Notes: generated from the sequence alone by a model not told the origin. A stretch of DNA of 35,415 nt from Pirellulales bacterium (GCA_016936015.1 JAFGPV010000003.1:1-35415); one strand, 5' to 3'; positions 1 through 8,084 are shown, counted from the stretch's first letter. Program-made: numbers and translations.

Positions 1-7
1 AATAACT

Positions 8-46
8 CCCCTCTCCCTTTGGGAGAGGGGCAGGGGGTGAGGGCGA
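8..46. repeat. REP-like dispersed palindrome, copy 1
   Basis: A hairpin (CCCCTCTCCC, three bases, GGGAGAGGGG) is joined to a G-rich tail ending GGGTGAGGGCGA. The same arrangement recurs at 16554-16590, 20892-20932 and 24663-24697, always hairpin plus a CGCCCTCACCC-type tail, in either orientation. It is intergenic and has no coding potential. It resembles bacterial REP elements in size and structure; I see no REP-associated transposase in the window. Confidence 0.75.
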
Positions 47-230
47 TTGCAACCGACAAAACACGAAGTTGTTTTTGGACGACCGCTTAGCATAACATTT
101 TAGTCTGTAACGATTTTCGTTATGCTGAAGCATAACCTGCAACCCATCACTCCGGGTCGGTCGGTCCACTCGGATCAGGCCGTGAGTGGTGATGAGCATG
201 GACCGGCGGACTTTCCCTTCCCTTTTTTCT

Positions 231-730
231 AAGTGGCCCAAAAAGACGCTTGCTCTCCTGCCACGTTTTGTTATAATGAACGTTAGTATAGACTCAGCTC
301 TTTGGCAACCTATCAGAACAACCTTCCCCCGCGTTGAAAATATGCGCCCATTTGGCGCCCCTCGACCGCGGCTTGCTCGAAGGGGGCGCGCCCTCAAGAA
401 AAAAACGTGGAAAAAATGAATTATGTTGAGCAACACTTTACCCCGAAAGAACCAATTTCCAAAAAAACCACCCGGTTGGGGACCCGACCGTGCATTTTTC
501 GACTTTTGATGACCAACTGAGAAATCCCGGGTGCCCCCGATAGCTCCGCTATCGGGGCAGCTCGGCCGCAAGAGGTCATGGCCCCCATTTTTTGCACCGT
601 CCGAAACACCCGTTTCAGCACACCCCTTGCGCACCTCAGGAATTTTTGCGTTTGACAACTCGCGGAAAACACGGAAAAACACGGTTCATCAGACCCCACA
701 TTGTGCAACAATTCGAAAAACAGGCGATTA
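231..730 (+). repeat. Long intergenic repeat, copy A (promoter-bearing)
   Basis: About 500 bp that align with the reverse complement of 12954-13429. The shared part begins at AAGTGGCCC (231), runs through a conserved promoter-like sequence (250-277) and ends at CAGGCGATT (~729). The last 140 bases align without a gap, differing at roughly 15 positions. A strong hairpin (CCCCGATAGC, TCC, GCTATCGGGG) at 536-558 is kept in both copies. Differences show no codon-position pattern and reading frames are not shared over the whole length, so this is probably not a protein gene. It could be a non-coding RNA gene, a decayed gene or a non-autonomous mobile element. Confidence 0.75.
250..277 (+). promoter_or_regulatory. 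Promoter-like sequence in repeat copy A
   Basis: TTGCTC (250-255), a 16-base spacer and a perfect TATAAT (272-277). Copy B has TTGCAA, the same 16-base spacer and TATAAT at the equivalent place although the spacer sequences differ, which suggests the promoter itself has been preserved. It would transcribe the rest of the repeat. Confidence 0.55.
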
Positions 731-1254
731 ATGCAATGTGCCTTTCGCCGGCTCCCAAAAACACCGTAAAAACACGGCTCTTTCGAACCACGGAGAAAAG
801 TGAAACTATTCACCGGGGAGAAAAAACCGTTACGCGTTGTGCAGGTCGAATGTCAACACGTCCTAATCCCTCGCCCCTTTAATCCAATGGCCCATCCGCA
901 GAACCGATCGGTCCGACTGCCGGCGGCGAAGTTTCCAAGGCTGCAAAAGCAGGCGCGGAAGGCGAAGACCGAGAGGGCCGTTCTGCAACGTCGCCAAGCG
1001 CGGAAGACCGGCCCGTCGGGGTCGTCTTAACCTCGACCGCCGTTTCTGTTGCAGAAAGCAGGGCCGGACAAGCGCAGCACGGTCCGATCGTGTGTTTTCC
1101 ACGGCGTTTTTCCGGCTTTTTGGGGGACCCATCGACCGCGCTTCGCATGACGCCCGTCATCCCGCCCTGCGAAACCTTCCCCGAAACAGAAACAAATAAT
1201 TGACCCTCGCCCCCATCATCCCCGCAAGCCACGGGAAATCGCCACTTTTTTCCC
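731..1254. other. Intergenic, no recognised gene
   Basis: No gene here can be supported. A plus-strand frame is open from about 889 to 1201 without a good start codon or ribosome binding site; it encodes an Ala/Glu/Gly-rich stretch (for example GGEVSKAAKAGAEGEDREGR) ending in ETFPETETNN and a stop. It may be the tail of a decayed gene or chance openness in GC-rich DNA. A longer minus-strand frame overlaps it and the next gene and looks like a shadow. Confidence 0.4.
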
Positions 1255-1283
1255 TTGGCACGGCGAGAGGGACGACCTACAAT
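1255..1283 (+). promoter_or_regulatory. Sigma70-type promoter for the 1340 gene
   Basis: TTGGCA (1255-1260), a 17-base spacer and TACAAT (1278-1283): five of six matches in each box with ideal spacing. It lies about 55 bases ahead of the GTG at 1340, giving a short leader. This is the best canonical promoter seen in the window. Confidence 0.6.
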
Positions 1284-1339
1284 TATTCGGAGGGAACAGA
1301 TACGAAAGATCCTCTCTTTGCGGAAAAGGAGCAGCGGTC

Positions 1340-1663
1340 GTGAGTATCGGTCCGATGAGCGGAATTCTCGCCAGTGCGGCCGGCGCCCCGTTGCCGCAGG
1401 CAAAGGGGACGGACGTCGATCAGACGCAGCAGGCCGACGCCGCACAACTGCGGCAGACGGCCTCCGAGAAAAAGGCCGACGCCGCGGCGGGCATCGGCCA
1501 GGCCGACGGCCAGGACCACGAAACGGCCGACCGCGACGCCGACGGCCGCCTGCCGTGGAAATTTAACCCGGAAGAAAAGAGACCGACCGAACCGGCCGAA
1601 TCCGACTCCCCGCCCCCCGACCCCTCCGGCGCCGCCGGCAATCTCCTCGACCTCTCCGGCTGA
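1340..1663 (+). CDS. Small conserved planctomycete protein of unknown function
   Basis: A 107-residue, highly polar protein. I recognise it as resembling small hypothetical proteins of Pirellulales that share an N-terminal ILASAAGAPLPQAKGTDVD-like segment, a central GIGQADGQD..TADRDADGR segment and a Pro-rich C-terminus ending NLLDLSG; this is recalled resemblance, not a search result. There is no signal peptide, membrane segment or known domain, and the Ala/Gln/Asp-rich make-up suggests a helical N-terminal half and a disordered C-terminus. The GTG start is supported by AAGGAG (1326-1331) eight bases upstream and a good promoter at 1255-1283. It appears to be monocistronic. Function is unknown. 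Confidence 0.75.
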   Translation: MSIGPMSGILASAAGAPLPQAKGTDVDQTQQADAAQLRQTASEKKADAAAGIGQADGQDHETADRDADGRLPWKFNPEEKRPTEPAESDSPPPDPSGAAGNLLDLSG

Positions 1664-1675
1664 GAGAAAGTAGAA

Positions 1676-1700
1676 GCGGCGTCCCGCCGCTTCCTCATAA
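1676..1700. repeat. Short palindrome after the small gene (possible terminator)
   Basis: GAAGCGGCG, TCCCG and CCGCTTC form a hairpin shortly after the stop codon at 1663, followed by a T-rich stretch (CCCATTTTTTATCC) about 10 bases on. The same GAAGCGGCA..TGCCGCTTC theme recurs between the two oxidoreductase genes at 31469-31540, so it is a dispersed repeat that may work as a terminator here. Confidence 0.5.
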
Positions 1701-1747
1701 GTCTCCCATTTTTTATCCACCTTTTAAAAATTCATTCACTGAAGAAT

Positions 1748-2045
1748 TTACGGCTCCGAAAAGAGTTCTCCATAATCCCGCGCTCCATGTAAAATTCTTA
1801 CCACTTCAATCCCTTCCGAAATCGGTCGAAAGAAAATCACATAATTTCCAGACGAAAAGCACCGCAATGCAGGAGCCAACTCAGAAGCATTTTTTCCCCA
1901 TTTGCGGATTTTTGGAAAGCATCTGAAATTTGGCGTCCAATTGCCGAAGGAGATTGGCCGCCGCCGCAGGATTGTCCCGGGAGATATAATCCCAAATCTC
2001 GTCCAAATCTTGTTCTGCCCGGGATGAGCGAATGACGAGCGACAT
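1748..2045 (-). pseudogene. RelE/ParE-family toxin gene, frameshifted
   Basis: The ATG overlaps the antitoxin stop (TAATG), the usual antitoxin-toxin coupling. The first 54 codons give MSLVIRSSRAEQDLDEIWDY and on, typical of the ParE/RelE N-terminus. After MGKK the frame runs CF-stop (stop at 1881-1883). Shifting by one base at the A6 run (T6 on the plus strand, 1890-1895) restores SELAPALRCFSSGNYVIFF and then IEVVRILHGARDYGELF, exactly the family C-terminus, ending at a TAA at 1748. Five A's instead of six would give an intact toxin of about 98 residues, the normal length. It is therefore an inactivated toxin, a sequencing error in a homopolymer, or (less likely) a +1 frameshift product. Confidence 0.8.
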
Positions 2046-2305
2046 TAGTTGCCCTTCGATTTTTCTGACGCCAGACGTTCGTGCCCCCTGCGGATAACGT
2101 CTTCAATATCCAACGGCTTGCCCTCGCCGCGGTCGAGCTCCTCCAAGGCGGGACGAAGCTCGTCGCGGAGTTCCTCAAGGCGGCGGCTGCGATCTTGCAG
2201 CAATCGCAATCCGGCGACAATGACGGCCTCTTCGGATTCGTACATGCCGGTCGCCACGGCTTGATGGATGAACGCATCGAGATCGGGAGGCATAGATACG
2301 GTCAT
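2045..2305 (-). CDS. ParD-type antitoxin (ribbon-helix-helix)
   Basis: An 86-residue protein starting MTVSMPPDLDAFIHQAVATG, which matches the ParD/CopG-type N-terminus: a short strand, then helix-turn-helix, with a YESEEAVIVAGLRLLQDR helix. The acidic C-terminal half (LEELRDELRPALEELDRGEG, then a region like DIEDVIRRGHERL) is the expected toxin-binding tail. Family members bind their operator as dimers and neutralise a RelE/ParE toxin by wrapping the tail around it. The start at 2305 has AAGGAG about seven bases upstream and a promoter-like sequence at 2333-2359. The partner toxin reading frame is broken, so this may be an orphaned antitoxin. Confidence 0.85.
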   Translation of the reverse strand: MTVSMPPDLDAFIHQAVATGMYESEEAVIVAGLRLLQDRSRRLEELRDELRPALEELDRGEGKPLDIEDVIRRGHERLASEKSKGN

Positions 2306-2332
2306 TTTTTACTTCTCCTTGTCAGATTACAC

Positions 2333-2359
2333 CTTATATTACAATGAAATAACTGTCAA
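2333..2359 (-). promoter_or_regulatory. Promoter-like sequence for the toxin-antitoxin pair
   Basis: On the minus strand a perfect TTGACA (2354-2359) is followed after 15 bases by TATAAG (2333-2338), 27 bases ahead of the antitoxin ATG. Autoregulation by the antitoxin would be expected at such a site. The 15-base spacing is short. Confidence 0.45.
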
Positions 2360-2460
2360 TTAGCCGAAACCACTTGCAGAGAAACCATCTGTGACTCCAC
2401 AAGCGGGTAATGTAAAATACGTTCTTTCCTTCCTATATAAACTTTTGACTTGCCACTTCC

Positions 2461-3312
2461 ATGAAATTCACCAAAATGCACGGCGCCGGCAACGACTACG
2501 TGTATGTTAATTGTTTTGCAGAACCGATCCCCGGCGACCCGGCCGCGCTAGCGCGACGGATCTCCGACCGGCACTGCGGCGTCGGCGGCGACGGGCTGAT
2601 CCTGATCTGCCCCAGTCAGTGCGCCGACGCCCGGATGCGGATGTTCAATGCCGACGGCTCCGAGGCCGAGATGTGCGGCAACGGCGTCCGCTGCGTGGCG
2701 AAGTACGTTTACGACCACGGCCTCTCCCGCCGCACCCCGTTGCGGATCGAAACCGGCCGCGGCGTCTTGACGTTGGAACTGGAAATCGACGCCGGCCTGG
2801 TCCGCCGCGCCCGGGTCGACATGGGCGAGCCGATTCTCGATCCGGTCCGGATCCCCACCACCCTGCCGGGCGACTCCGCGCTGCCGCACCATCCCGTGGT
2901 CGATGCACCTGTGAAAATCAGCGGAAAAAATCTCTCCGTCACCTGCGTTTCCATGGGCAACCCGCACTGCGTCGCCTTCGTGAAAGAACCGACGGACTAT
3001 TGGGTACTGCACATCGGATCGAAGATCGAGCGGGATCCGCACTTCCCGAACCGCACGAACGCCGAATTTGTCCAGGTCCTCTCGCCGACCGAAGTGCGGA
3101 TGCGCGTCTGGGAGCGCGGCTCGGGCGAAACGCAGGCCTGCGGCACCGGCGCCTGCGCCGTCTGCGTGGCCGGCGCCCTCTCAGGCCGGACCCAAAGAAA
3201 GATCCTCGCCCATCTGCCCGGCGGCAACCTGGAACTCGACTGGGCCGAGGACGGACACGTCTACCTGACCGGCGAGGCGGTGGAAGTGTTCCAGGGCGAG
3301 TGGAAGGAATGA
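2461..3312 (+). CDS. dapF: Diaminopimelate epimerase DapF
   Basis: A 283-residue cytoplasmic enzyme that interconverts LL- and meso-diaminopimelate in the lysine and peptidoglycan precursor pathway. The N-terminus [19 protein letters not shown] is the family signature (the GAGND substrate-binding loop). Both catalytic cysteines are in place: Cys72 in EMCGNGVRC and Cys227 in [13 protein letters not shown]. The [10 protein letters not shown] segment (39-48) and the [10 protein letters not shown] segment are also conserved. Length is normal (270-290), and the two internally similar lobes can be seen. No clear Shine-Dalgarno precedes the ATG. The gene stands alone; a hairpin terminator follows at 3334-3373. 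Confidence 0.97.
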   Translation: MKFTKMHGAGNDYVYVNCFAEPIPGDPAALARRISDRHCGVGGDGLILICPSQCADARMRMFNADGSEAEMCGNGVRCVAKYVYDHGLSRRTPLRIETGRGVLTLELEIDAGLVRRARVDMGEPILDPVRIPTTLPGDSALPHHPVVDAPVKISGKNLSVTCVSMGNPHCVAFVKEPTDYWVLHIGSKIERDPHFPNRTNAEFVQVLSPTEVRMRVWERGSGETQACGTGACAVCVAGALSGRTQRKILAHLPGGNLELDWAEDGHVYLTGEAVEVFQGEWKE

Positions 3313-3333
3313 AGAAGGACCTCAAGAAAAAAC

Positions 3334-3373
3334 AACAGTCCGGGTGACCGAGGTGGTCGACTCCGGACTGTTT
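3334..3373 (+). terminator. Hairpin terminator after dapF
   Basis: A perfect 10-bp stem (AACAGTCCGG at 3334-3343, CCGGACTGTT at 3363-3372) holds an inner GACC/GGTC stem, preceded by an A-rich run and followed by TTT then a C run. It starts 21 bases after the dapF stop. The T tract is short, so termination may be imperfect. Confidence 0.6.
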
Positions 3374-3379
3374 CCCCCC

Positions 3380-3790
3380 CTGGGAACGTCACAGTATGTT
3401 GCTCGTCTCACTCTGATGACAACACCCATTAAATCGGATAGTTGCCGCCGCTAACTTTGGTAAACTTTATCGCTTAACGCAAAATTCACGAGGACAAAGG
3501 AGCACTCGAACCACACTCATAAGGTGGGGCTTTTCATCTCTCAATTCTGGAATGGGCAGGGGAAATCCTTCTCCCTATTCTTTGTGTTTTCCCCATTTTG
3601 ATTCCATCTCAATAAAAAATACTTTATTAATAGGGAGATTTGGCCGATTTTCAGGAGACTACTTCATTCAACTTGTCGTTTGCTGTCGAAAATGCTCTTG
3701 CTTTAAATGCCGGGTTTTTGAAGATTACGCGGCTTGCATCAAGTTCCGTAGTTTTTTACTTTCCCAGCACACGAGAAAAGGATTATTCTT
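3380..3790. other. Intergenic, no recognised gene
   Basis: About 410 bases of AT-richer sequence between the dapF terminator and the channel operon. No reading frame with coding character, no tRNA and no repeat shared with the rest of the window was found. A long leader for the downstream operon is possible; I could not fix a promoter with confidence. Confidence 0.4.
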
Positions 3791-5089
3791 GTGGGGAAGA
3801 TACTCCAATTTCCGTTGGCGATTTTGCGTTCGCCGATCGTCTGGGGCGGACTGGCCGCCGTAGGATTTTACGCCCTGGTGTTCGGCGGACCGCTCGGTGC
3901 GCCGTTGATCCTCCATTATTGTGCCGGCCACACGGTCGAGTACATCGAGATGGGGCTGTTTTTCATTGGCCTGGCGGTGTTGGTCCTTAAGGCGCTCGAT
4001 CTGCTGGTGCAGTATCCGGCGCTGGCCGAATCGCCCCTGGGATTGAAAAACGAGAGCTTCTCTCCCGCGCAGAGCGGCTTGTTGCTGAAGGGCCTCGACC
4101 GGCTCCCCCTGATCTCCCGGCAGACGTATTTCATTCAACGGCTGCGGTCGGCGATCGAACACGTCCAGCGGCGGGAATCGGCGGAGTCCTTAGACGACGA
4201 ACTGAAGTATCTCGCCGACGTAGACGCCGCGCGGCTGCAATCCAGCTATGGACTGTTCCGGGTGGTGATCTGGGCGATTCCGATCCTCGGCTTCTTGGGC
4301 ACCGTGATCGGCATCACGACGGCCATTGCCAACTTGAACGACGAAGGCGCCATTTCCCAGGTCAAGGGCGGGCTGGCCGTCGCCTTCGACACCACCACGC
4401 TGGCCCTGTCGTTGTCGATCGTCTTGATGATGGTGCAATTCCTTGTCGACCAGGCGGAGAACCGGCTGCTGGGAGCGGTCGATCGCCGCGTGGCGGAGGA
4501 GTTGGAGGGGCGTTTTGAAAAAATCGCCGCCGGGCCGGACGGCCAAGTGGTCGCCGTGCGGCGGATGGCGGAGACGATGCTGGCGGCGGTCGAGCGGCTG
4601 GTCGGGCGTCAGGTGGAGTTGTGGCAGTCGGCCATGGACGCCGCCGCGGCGCGATGGACGCAGATGTCCGTAACTGCCGGCGAGCGGGTGCAGACCTCGC
4701 TTTCCGCGGCCCTAAACGAGAGCCTCCGGCGCCACGCCGAGCACTTGGCCGCCGTCGAGCACGCCGCCGCCCAGCACACTCGCCAGTCGGCCGAGCAATT
4801 CGTGCAATCGCAGGTGCAAGCCTCCCAGGCGCTCAGTGCGTTGCAGGCCCGGGTCACGCGGCAAACCGAGGTCTTGCAGAAAGCGGTGGAGGCCGCCGGC
4901 GAAGTGGCCGGCCTGGAACACGTCCTCAACCAGAATCTTGCCGCCCTGGCCGGAAGCAAGCATTTCGAGCAGACCGTCAACAGCCTGGCGGCCGCCATCC
5001 ACCTGCTGACCGGCCGCTTGGCCGAGTCGACCGTTCCGGCCGCTCCGGTTGTGCTCGACTCCCCCCGCCGCGCCGCCCAGGCGGCGTGA
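3791..5089 (+). CDS. MotA/TolQ/ExbB-family proton channel protein with long C-terminal tail
   Basis: A 432-residue inner-membrane protein. Hydrophobic segments lie at about 13-34, 52-70, 157-180 and 199-220. The last two carry the family core: a PILGFLGTVIGITTAI segment and AVAFDTTTLALSLSIVL. Family members form pentameric channels around a dimer of ExbD/TolR/MotB-type partners and turn proton flow into mechanical work. After the last membrane segment comes a ~210-residue Ala/Gln/Glu-rich, probably coiled-coil cytoplasmic tail, which ordinary ExbB/TolQ lack. The GTG start at 3791 follows AAAAGGA about ten bases upstream. The next gene starts 17 bases after the stop and a third gene follows at once, so the three are probably one complex. 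The cargo or partner outside the membrane is unknown. Confidence 0.85.
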   Translation: MGKILQFPLAILRSPIVWGGLAAVGFYALVFGGPLGAPLILHYCAGHTVEYIEMGLFFIGLAVLVLKALDLLVQYPALAESPLGLKNESFSPAQSGLLLKGLDRLPLISRQTYFIQRLRSAIEHVQRRESAESLDDELKYLADVDAARLQSSYGLFRVVIWAIPILGFLGTVIGITTAIANLNDEGAISQVKGGLAVAFDTTTLALSLSIVLMMVQFLVDQAENRLLGAVDRRVAEELEGRFEKIAAGPDGQVVAVRRMAETMLAAVERLVGRQVELWQSAMDAAAARWTQMSVTAGERVQTSLSAALNESLRRHAEHLAAVEHAAAQHTRQSAEQFVQSQVQASQALSALQARVTRQTEVLQKAVEAAGEVAGLEHVLNQNLAALAGSKHFEQTVNSLAAAIHLLTGRLAESTVPAAPVVLDSPRRAAQAA

Positions 5090-5105
5090 GAAAAGGTGCT
5101 CTTTC

Positions 5106-7064
5106 ATGCGCGTTCGGGCATTCACGCAACGTCGGCGGCGTCAGAAAGGGATCGGCGGAATCCAGCTTTTTCCGTTCTTGGCCGTGTTGATGTGCACGAT
5201 GGGTTCCCTGATCCTCCTGATGGTGATTCTCTCGCGGCAGGCCCGGTTGCAAGCGGCGCAGACGGCCGCCCGGGAACTCGCCCAGCAGCAGTCGGACGCC
5301 GAGCGCGAGCAGAAACGGGTCCAGTGGCGGATCGGGCAGTTGCAAGCCGCCCGGGAGAAAACTGAAGCCGAACTGGCCGAGACGCGTCTGCAACTGGGGC
5401 ACCTCGAAGACCACGCCCGGCGATTGCGCGACGAACTGGCCCGGCTGGAAAAAACCCTGGCGGAGCTGGATCGGTCGGGCACGGGCGACCGGCAGCGGTG
5501 GAGCGCCTTGGAGGGCGAATTGGCGAAGCTCCGCCGCCAGATCGCCGAGGCCGAGCGGCAGGTCGCCGACGCCGAGGCCGCCGGAAGCCGCCGCTCCTAT
5601 GCGATCGTGCCCTACGAAGGTCCGAACCAAACCCGCCGCCGCCCGCTCTACCTGGAATGCCGGGCCGACACCGTGGTCGTGCAGCCGGAAAATATTGTTC
5701 TCCTGCCGGAGGATTTCGAAGGCCCGATGGGACCGGGCAATCCGCTGGCCGTCGCCCTGCGGACGGCCCGGGAATACTTGTTGCGGCAGCCGGGCTACGA
5801 TCCGCAGCGCGACGGCGAGCCGTACCCGTTGCTGCTGGTCCGGCCCGAGGGGATCGAAATGTACTATGCGGCCCGGGCCGGATTGCAGGGATGGGGCTCC
5901 GAATTCGGCTACGAACTGATCGACCAGGATTGGAAGTTGGCTTTCCCGCCGGCTGATGCCGCACTTGCCCGCGAAATCCGGACGGCGGTGGTCACGGCGC
6001 GGGAAGTCCAGAAGGAACGGATCGCCCTGCTGAGGGCACGACGCGCCTTACGCTCTCGGCCCACCTATCGCGTGGCACCCGACCACGGCGGCGTAGTCCT
6101 CGAAAACGGATCGCCGGAAGAAAACTCCTCCTCCGGCGGTTTTGCCCGGCATCGTCCGTACCTCCCGGCGGACGAAGGAAATGAAAACGCGGACTCGGGC
6201 GGTCACGGTTCGTCGTCGCGGACCACCGACGCGGAGTTCGCTGCGGGGATCAACAATCCCTATGCCGCCTTGAACACGCCGCAGGCTCCGGGCACTTACC
6301 CCGGCGGCACGCCGCCGGGATCTGCCTTCACACCGGACCGAGCCGGCGGATCGCCGGGAGCAGAAGGCGGATTACCGAACTCGGCAGGCGAATCGTCGGC
6401 CGGGGAAAGCAATTTGCCGGGCGGAGAAAATCCGCAAACCGGCGGACAAAATCTCTCGTTGGCTAGGGGAGGTTCACAAACGGCCGCACAAGGAACTTCC
6501 TCGAACAACGGCGGAAATGTTCCGTCGGCGGCGGGATGTCCTTTGCAGGGAACGGGCAGTTCTGCGCCGGCTGTACCGGATCTGGTTATCGGCGCCCCAC
6601 CGCCGGAGAAAGATCCGTCGGCGTCGGCGCCCGGGTCGGGAACGCCGCTTCGCCCCGGCCAGTGGGAAGAACGCCCCGAATTGCCCAAGGACCCCGAGAA
6701 ACTCAAAAAATTGGAAAGCTTGGCCAAAAAACGAGGTCAGGATTGGGGATTGCTCGACCGAAACCGCGACGCCGTGCCCGTCACCCGGCCGATTACGGTC
6801 GCCTGCCGAGCGGATCAACTGGTGATCCTCCCGGAACCCGGCGCCGTCGGCGGCAAGTCCATCACACTGGGTCCCCGCACCGAAACCGCGATCGACCGGT
6901 TCGTCGCCGCCTTATGGGAACGGATGCAGGGCTGGGGCATCGCCGGCCGCAACATGTACTGGCGACCCGTGCTGAAAGTCCAAGTCGCCCCCGGTGCGGA
7001 AAACCGCTTCGCCGACTTGCAGGCCCTCCTCGAAGGGAGCGGATTCACCGTGGAACGGAAATAA
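5106..7064 (+). CDS. Large single-TM coiled-coil protein, ExbD/TolR-like partner 1
   Basis: 652 residues. A basic N-terminus (RRRRQK) leads into one membrane helix at about 22-43 (LFPFLAVLMCTMGSLILLMV), then a long coiled coil (about 46-160), a globular region (about 160-320), a Gly/Pro/Ser/Asn-rich low-complexity linker (about 340-550) and a C-terminal globular domain. Both globular parts begin with the same motif: LYLECRADTVVVQPE and ITVACRADQLVILPE, suggesting an internal duplication. The membrane helix resembles the ExbD pattern PFIDVMLVLLIIFMV, but the essential Asp position holds Ala26. I chose the ATG at 5106 over an upstream frame opening at 5049 because it has AAAAGG upstream, sits 17 bases after the previous stop and gives a clean N-in signal anchor. 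The ExbD relationship is inferred from position and pattern. Confidence 0.75.
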   Translation: MRVRAFTQRRRRQKGIGGIQLFPFLAVLMCTMGSLILLMVILSRQARLQAAQTAARELAQQQSDAEREQKRVQWRIGQLQAAREKTEAELAETRLQLGHLEDHARRLRDELARLEKTLAELDRSGTGDRQRWSALEGELAKLRRQIAEAERQVADAEAAGSRRSYAIVPYEGPNQTRRRPLYLECRADTVVVQPENIVLLPEDFEGPMGPGNPLAVALRTAREYLLRQPGYDPQRDGEPYPLLLVRPEGIEMYYAARAGLQGWGSEFGYELIDQDWKLAFPPADAALAREIRTAVVTAREVQKERIALLRARRALRSRPTYRVAPDHGGVVLENGSPEENSSSGGFARHRPYLPADEGNENADSGGHGSSSRTTDAEFAAGINNPYAALNTPQAPGTYPGGTPPGSAFTPDRAGGSPGAEGGLPNSAGESSAGESNLPGGENPQTGGQNLSLARGGSQTAAQGTSSNNGGNVPSAAGCPLQGTGSSAPAVPDLVIGAPPPEKDPSASAPGSGTPLRPGQWEERPELPKDPEKLKKLESLAKKRGQDWGLLDRNRDAVPVTRPITVACRADQLVILPEPGAVGGKSITLGPRTETAIDRFVAALWERMQGWGIAGRNMYWRPVLKVQVAPGAENRFADLQALLEGSGFTVERK

Positions 7065-7065
7065 C

Positions 7066-8076
7066 ATGTCCCAGCGCACCACTCTCGATCCCGAATCGCT
7101 GAACCACGATTCCTTCCTGGACATTGTGGCGAACATGGTCGGCATTATGATTATCCTGGTGCTGCTGGTGGGGATGCGGGTCAAGGACCATTCGGTGCGC
7201 GCGGCGATGCAGGAGGCCGGAGGACCTTCGGGAGCATTGGAAGAAGAGCTCGCCCGAGAGGCCGGCCTCCGCCGTGACGTGCTCGGCATCCAGACGGAGA
7301 TCGGGCGGCTCCGCCGGGAGATGGCCGTCCAGGGCACGCGGCGCAATCTCCTGATGGTGACCGCCGCGGCGGCCCGGCGCACTATCGACGAGCACCGGCA
7401 GGGGCTGGATCGTACACAACGCGCCGAATTCGACCTGACGCGGGACGTCTCCCAGGCCCGCCGGCAACTCGAACAACTCGACCGCCGCCGCGCCCGGGCC
7501 GAGGAGGCGGAACAAGCGCCCACGGTAGTGCAAAGCTATCCCACGCCGATCAGCCGCCCCGTGGACGACAACGAAATCCATTTCCTCTTAAACGGCGGGA
7601 AGATCGTCTTCGTCCCGATGAATACGCTGGTCGATGCGTTCCTGGCGGACGCCAAACGGAAGATGTACCGGCTGCTCGAAACGCCGGAGATTACCGAGAC
7701 TATCGGACCGGAGGGGGGATTCCGCCTCCGCTACACCCTCGAACGCTACACCACCACTCCGGAGGAAAGCCGAGGCGGCGGCCAAGGGGGTACCTTCGTC
7801 CGGTTGCGGCGGTGGACGCTGCTGCCGATCGGCCCGTTGCAGGGCGAAACCGCCGAGGAAGCGCTCCGCCCCGGCTCGAAATTCCTGGACGTGTTGGCCA
7901 AGCTCCTTCCCGGCCGGCACACGATCACGCTTTGGACGTACCCGGACAGCTTCACGGCCTTCTACCCGATCCGCCGGGAACTCTATCAACGGGGATTTTC
8001 GGCGGCGGCCCGCCCCCTGCCCCAAGGCGTCCCCATCAGCGGCTCGCCCGAAGGAAGCAAGTCCGCGGCACAGTAA
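7066..8076 (+). CDS. Single-TM coiled-coil protein, ExbD/TolR-like partner 2
   Basis: 336 residues. The N-terminus SFLDIVANMVGIMIILVLLV (about 16-35) is a membrane helix with Asp19 at its start, matching the position of the proton-carrying Asp of ExbD/TolR (PFIDVMLVLL). A coiled coil (about 50-150) follows, then a globular region that opens with EIHFLLNGGKIVFVPMNTLV, loosely like the CRAD-type motif duplicated in the gene before. The ATG lies one base after the previous stop (TAACATG), so translation is probably coupled. The order channel protein, partner 1, partner 2 argues for a membrane motor with two unlike single-pass partners. No peptidoglycan-binding OmpA-type domain could be recognised. 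Confidence 0.75.
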   Translation: MSQRTTLDPESLNHDSFLDIVANMVGIMIILVLLVGMRVKDHSVRAAMQEAGGPSGALEEELAREAGLRRDVLGIQTEIGRLRREMAVQGTRRNLLMVTAAAARRTIDEHRQGLDRTQRAEFDLTRDVSQARRQLEQLDRRRARAEEAEQAPTVVQSYPTPISRPVDDNEIHFLLNGGKIVFVPMNTLVDAFLADAKRKMYRLLETPEITETIGPEGGFRLRYTLERYTTTPEESRGGGQGGTFVRLRRWTLLPIGPLQGETAEEALRPGSKFLDVLAKLLPGRHTITLWTYPDSFTAFYPIRRELYQRGFSAAARPLPQGVPISGSPEGSKSAAQ

Positions 8077-8084
8077 AGAGAAGG

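Noticed and set aside
3490-3535. A GTTCGAG-like T-loop on the minus strand, hinting at a tRNA
   Set aside because: The flanking bases do not form a T-stem and no acceptor, D or anticodon arms are found.
3791-8076. Zorya-type antiphage system (MotA-like ZorA with a long tail plus partner)
   Set aside because: The long tail is suggestive, but no ZorB-type peptidoglycan-binding domain and no ZorC/D/E helicase or nuclease genes follow.
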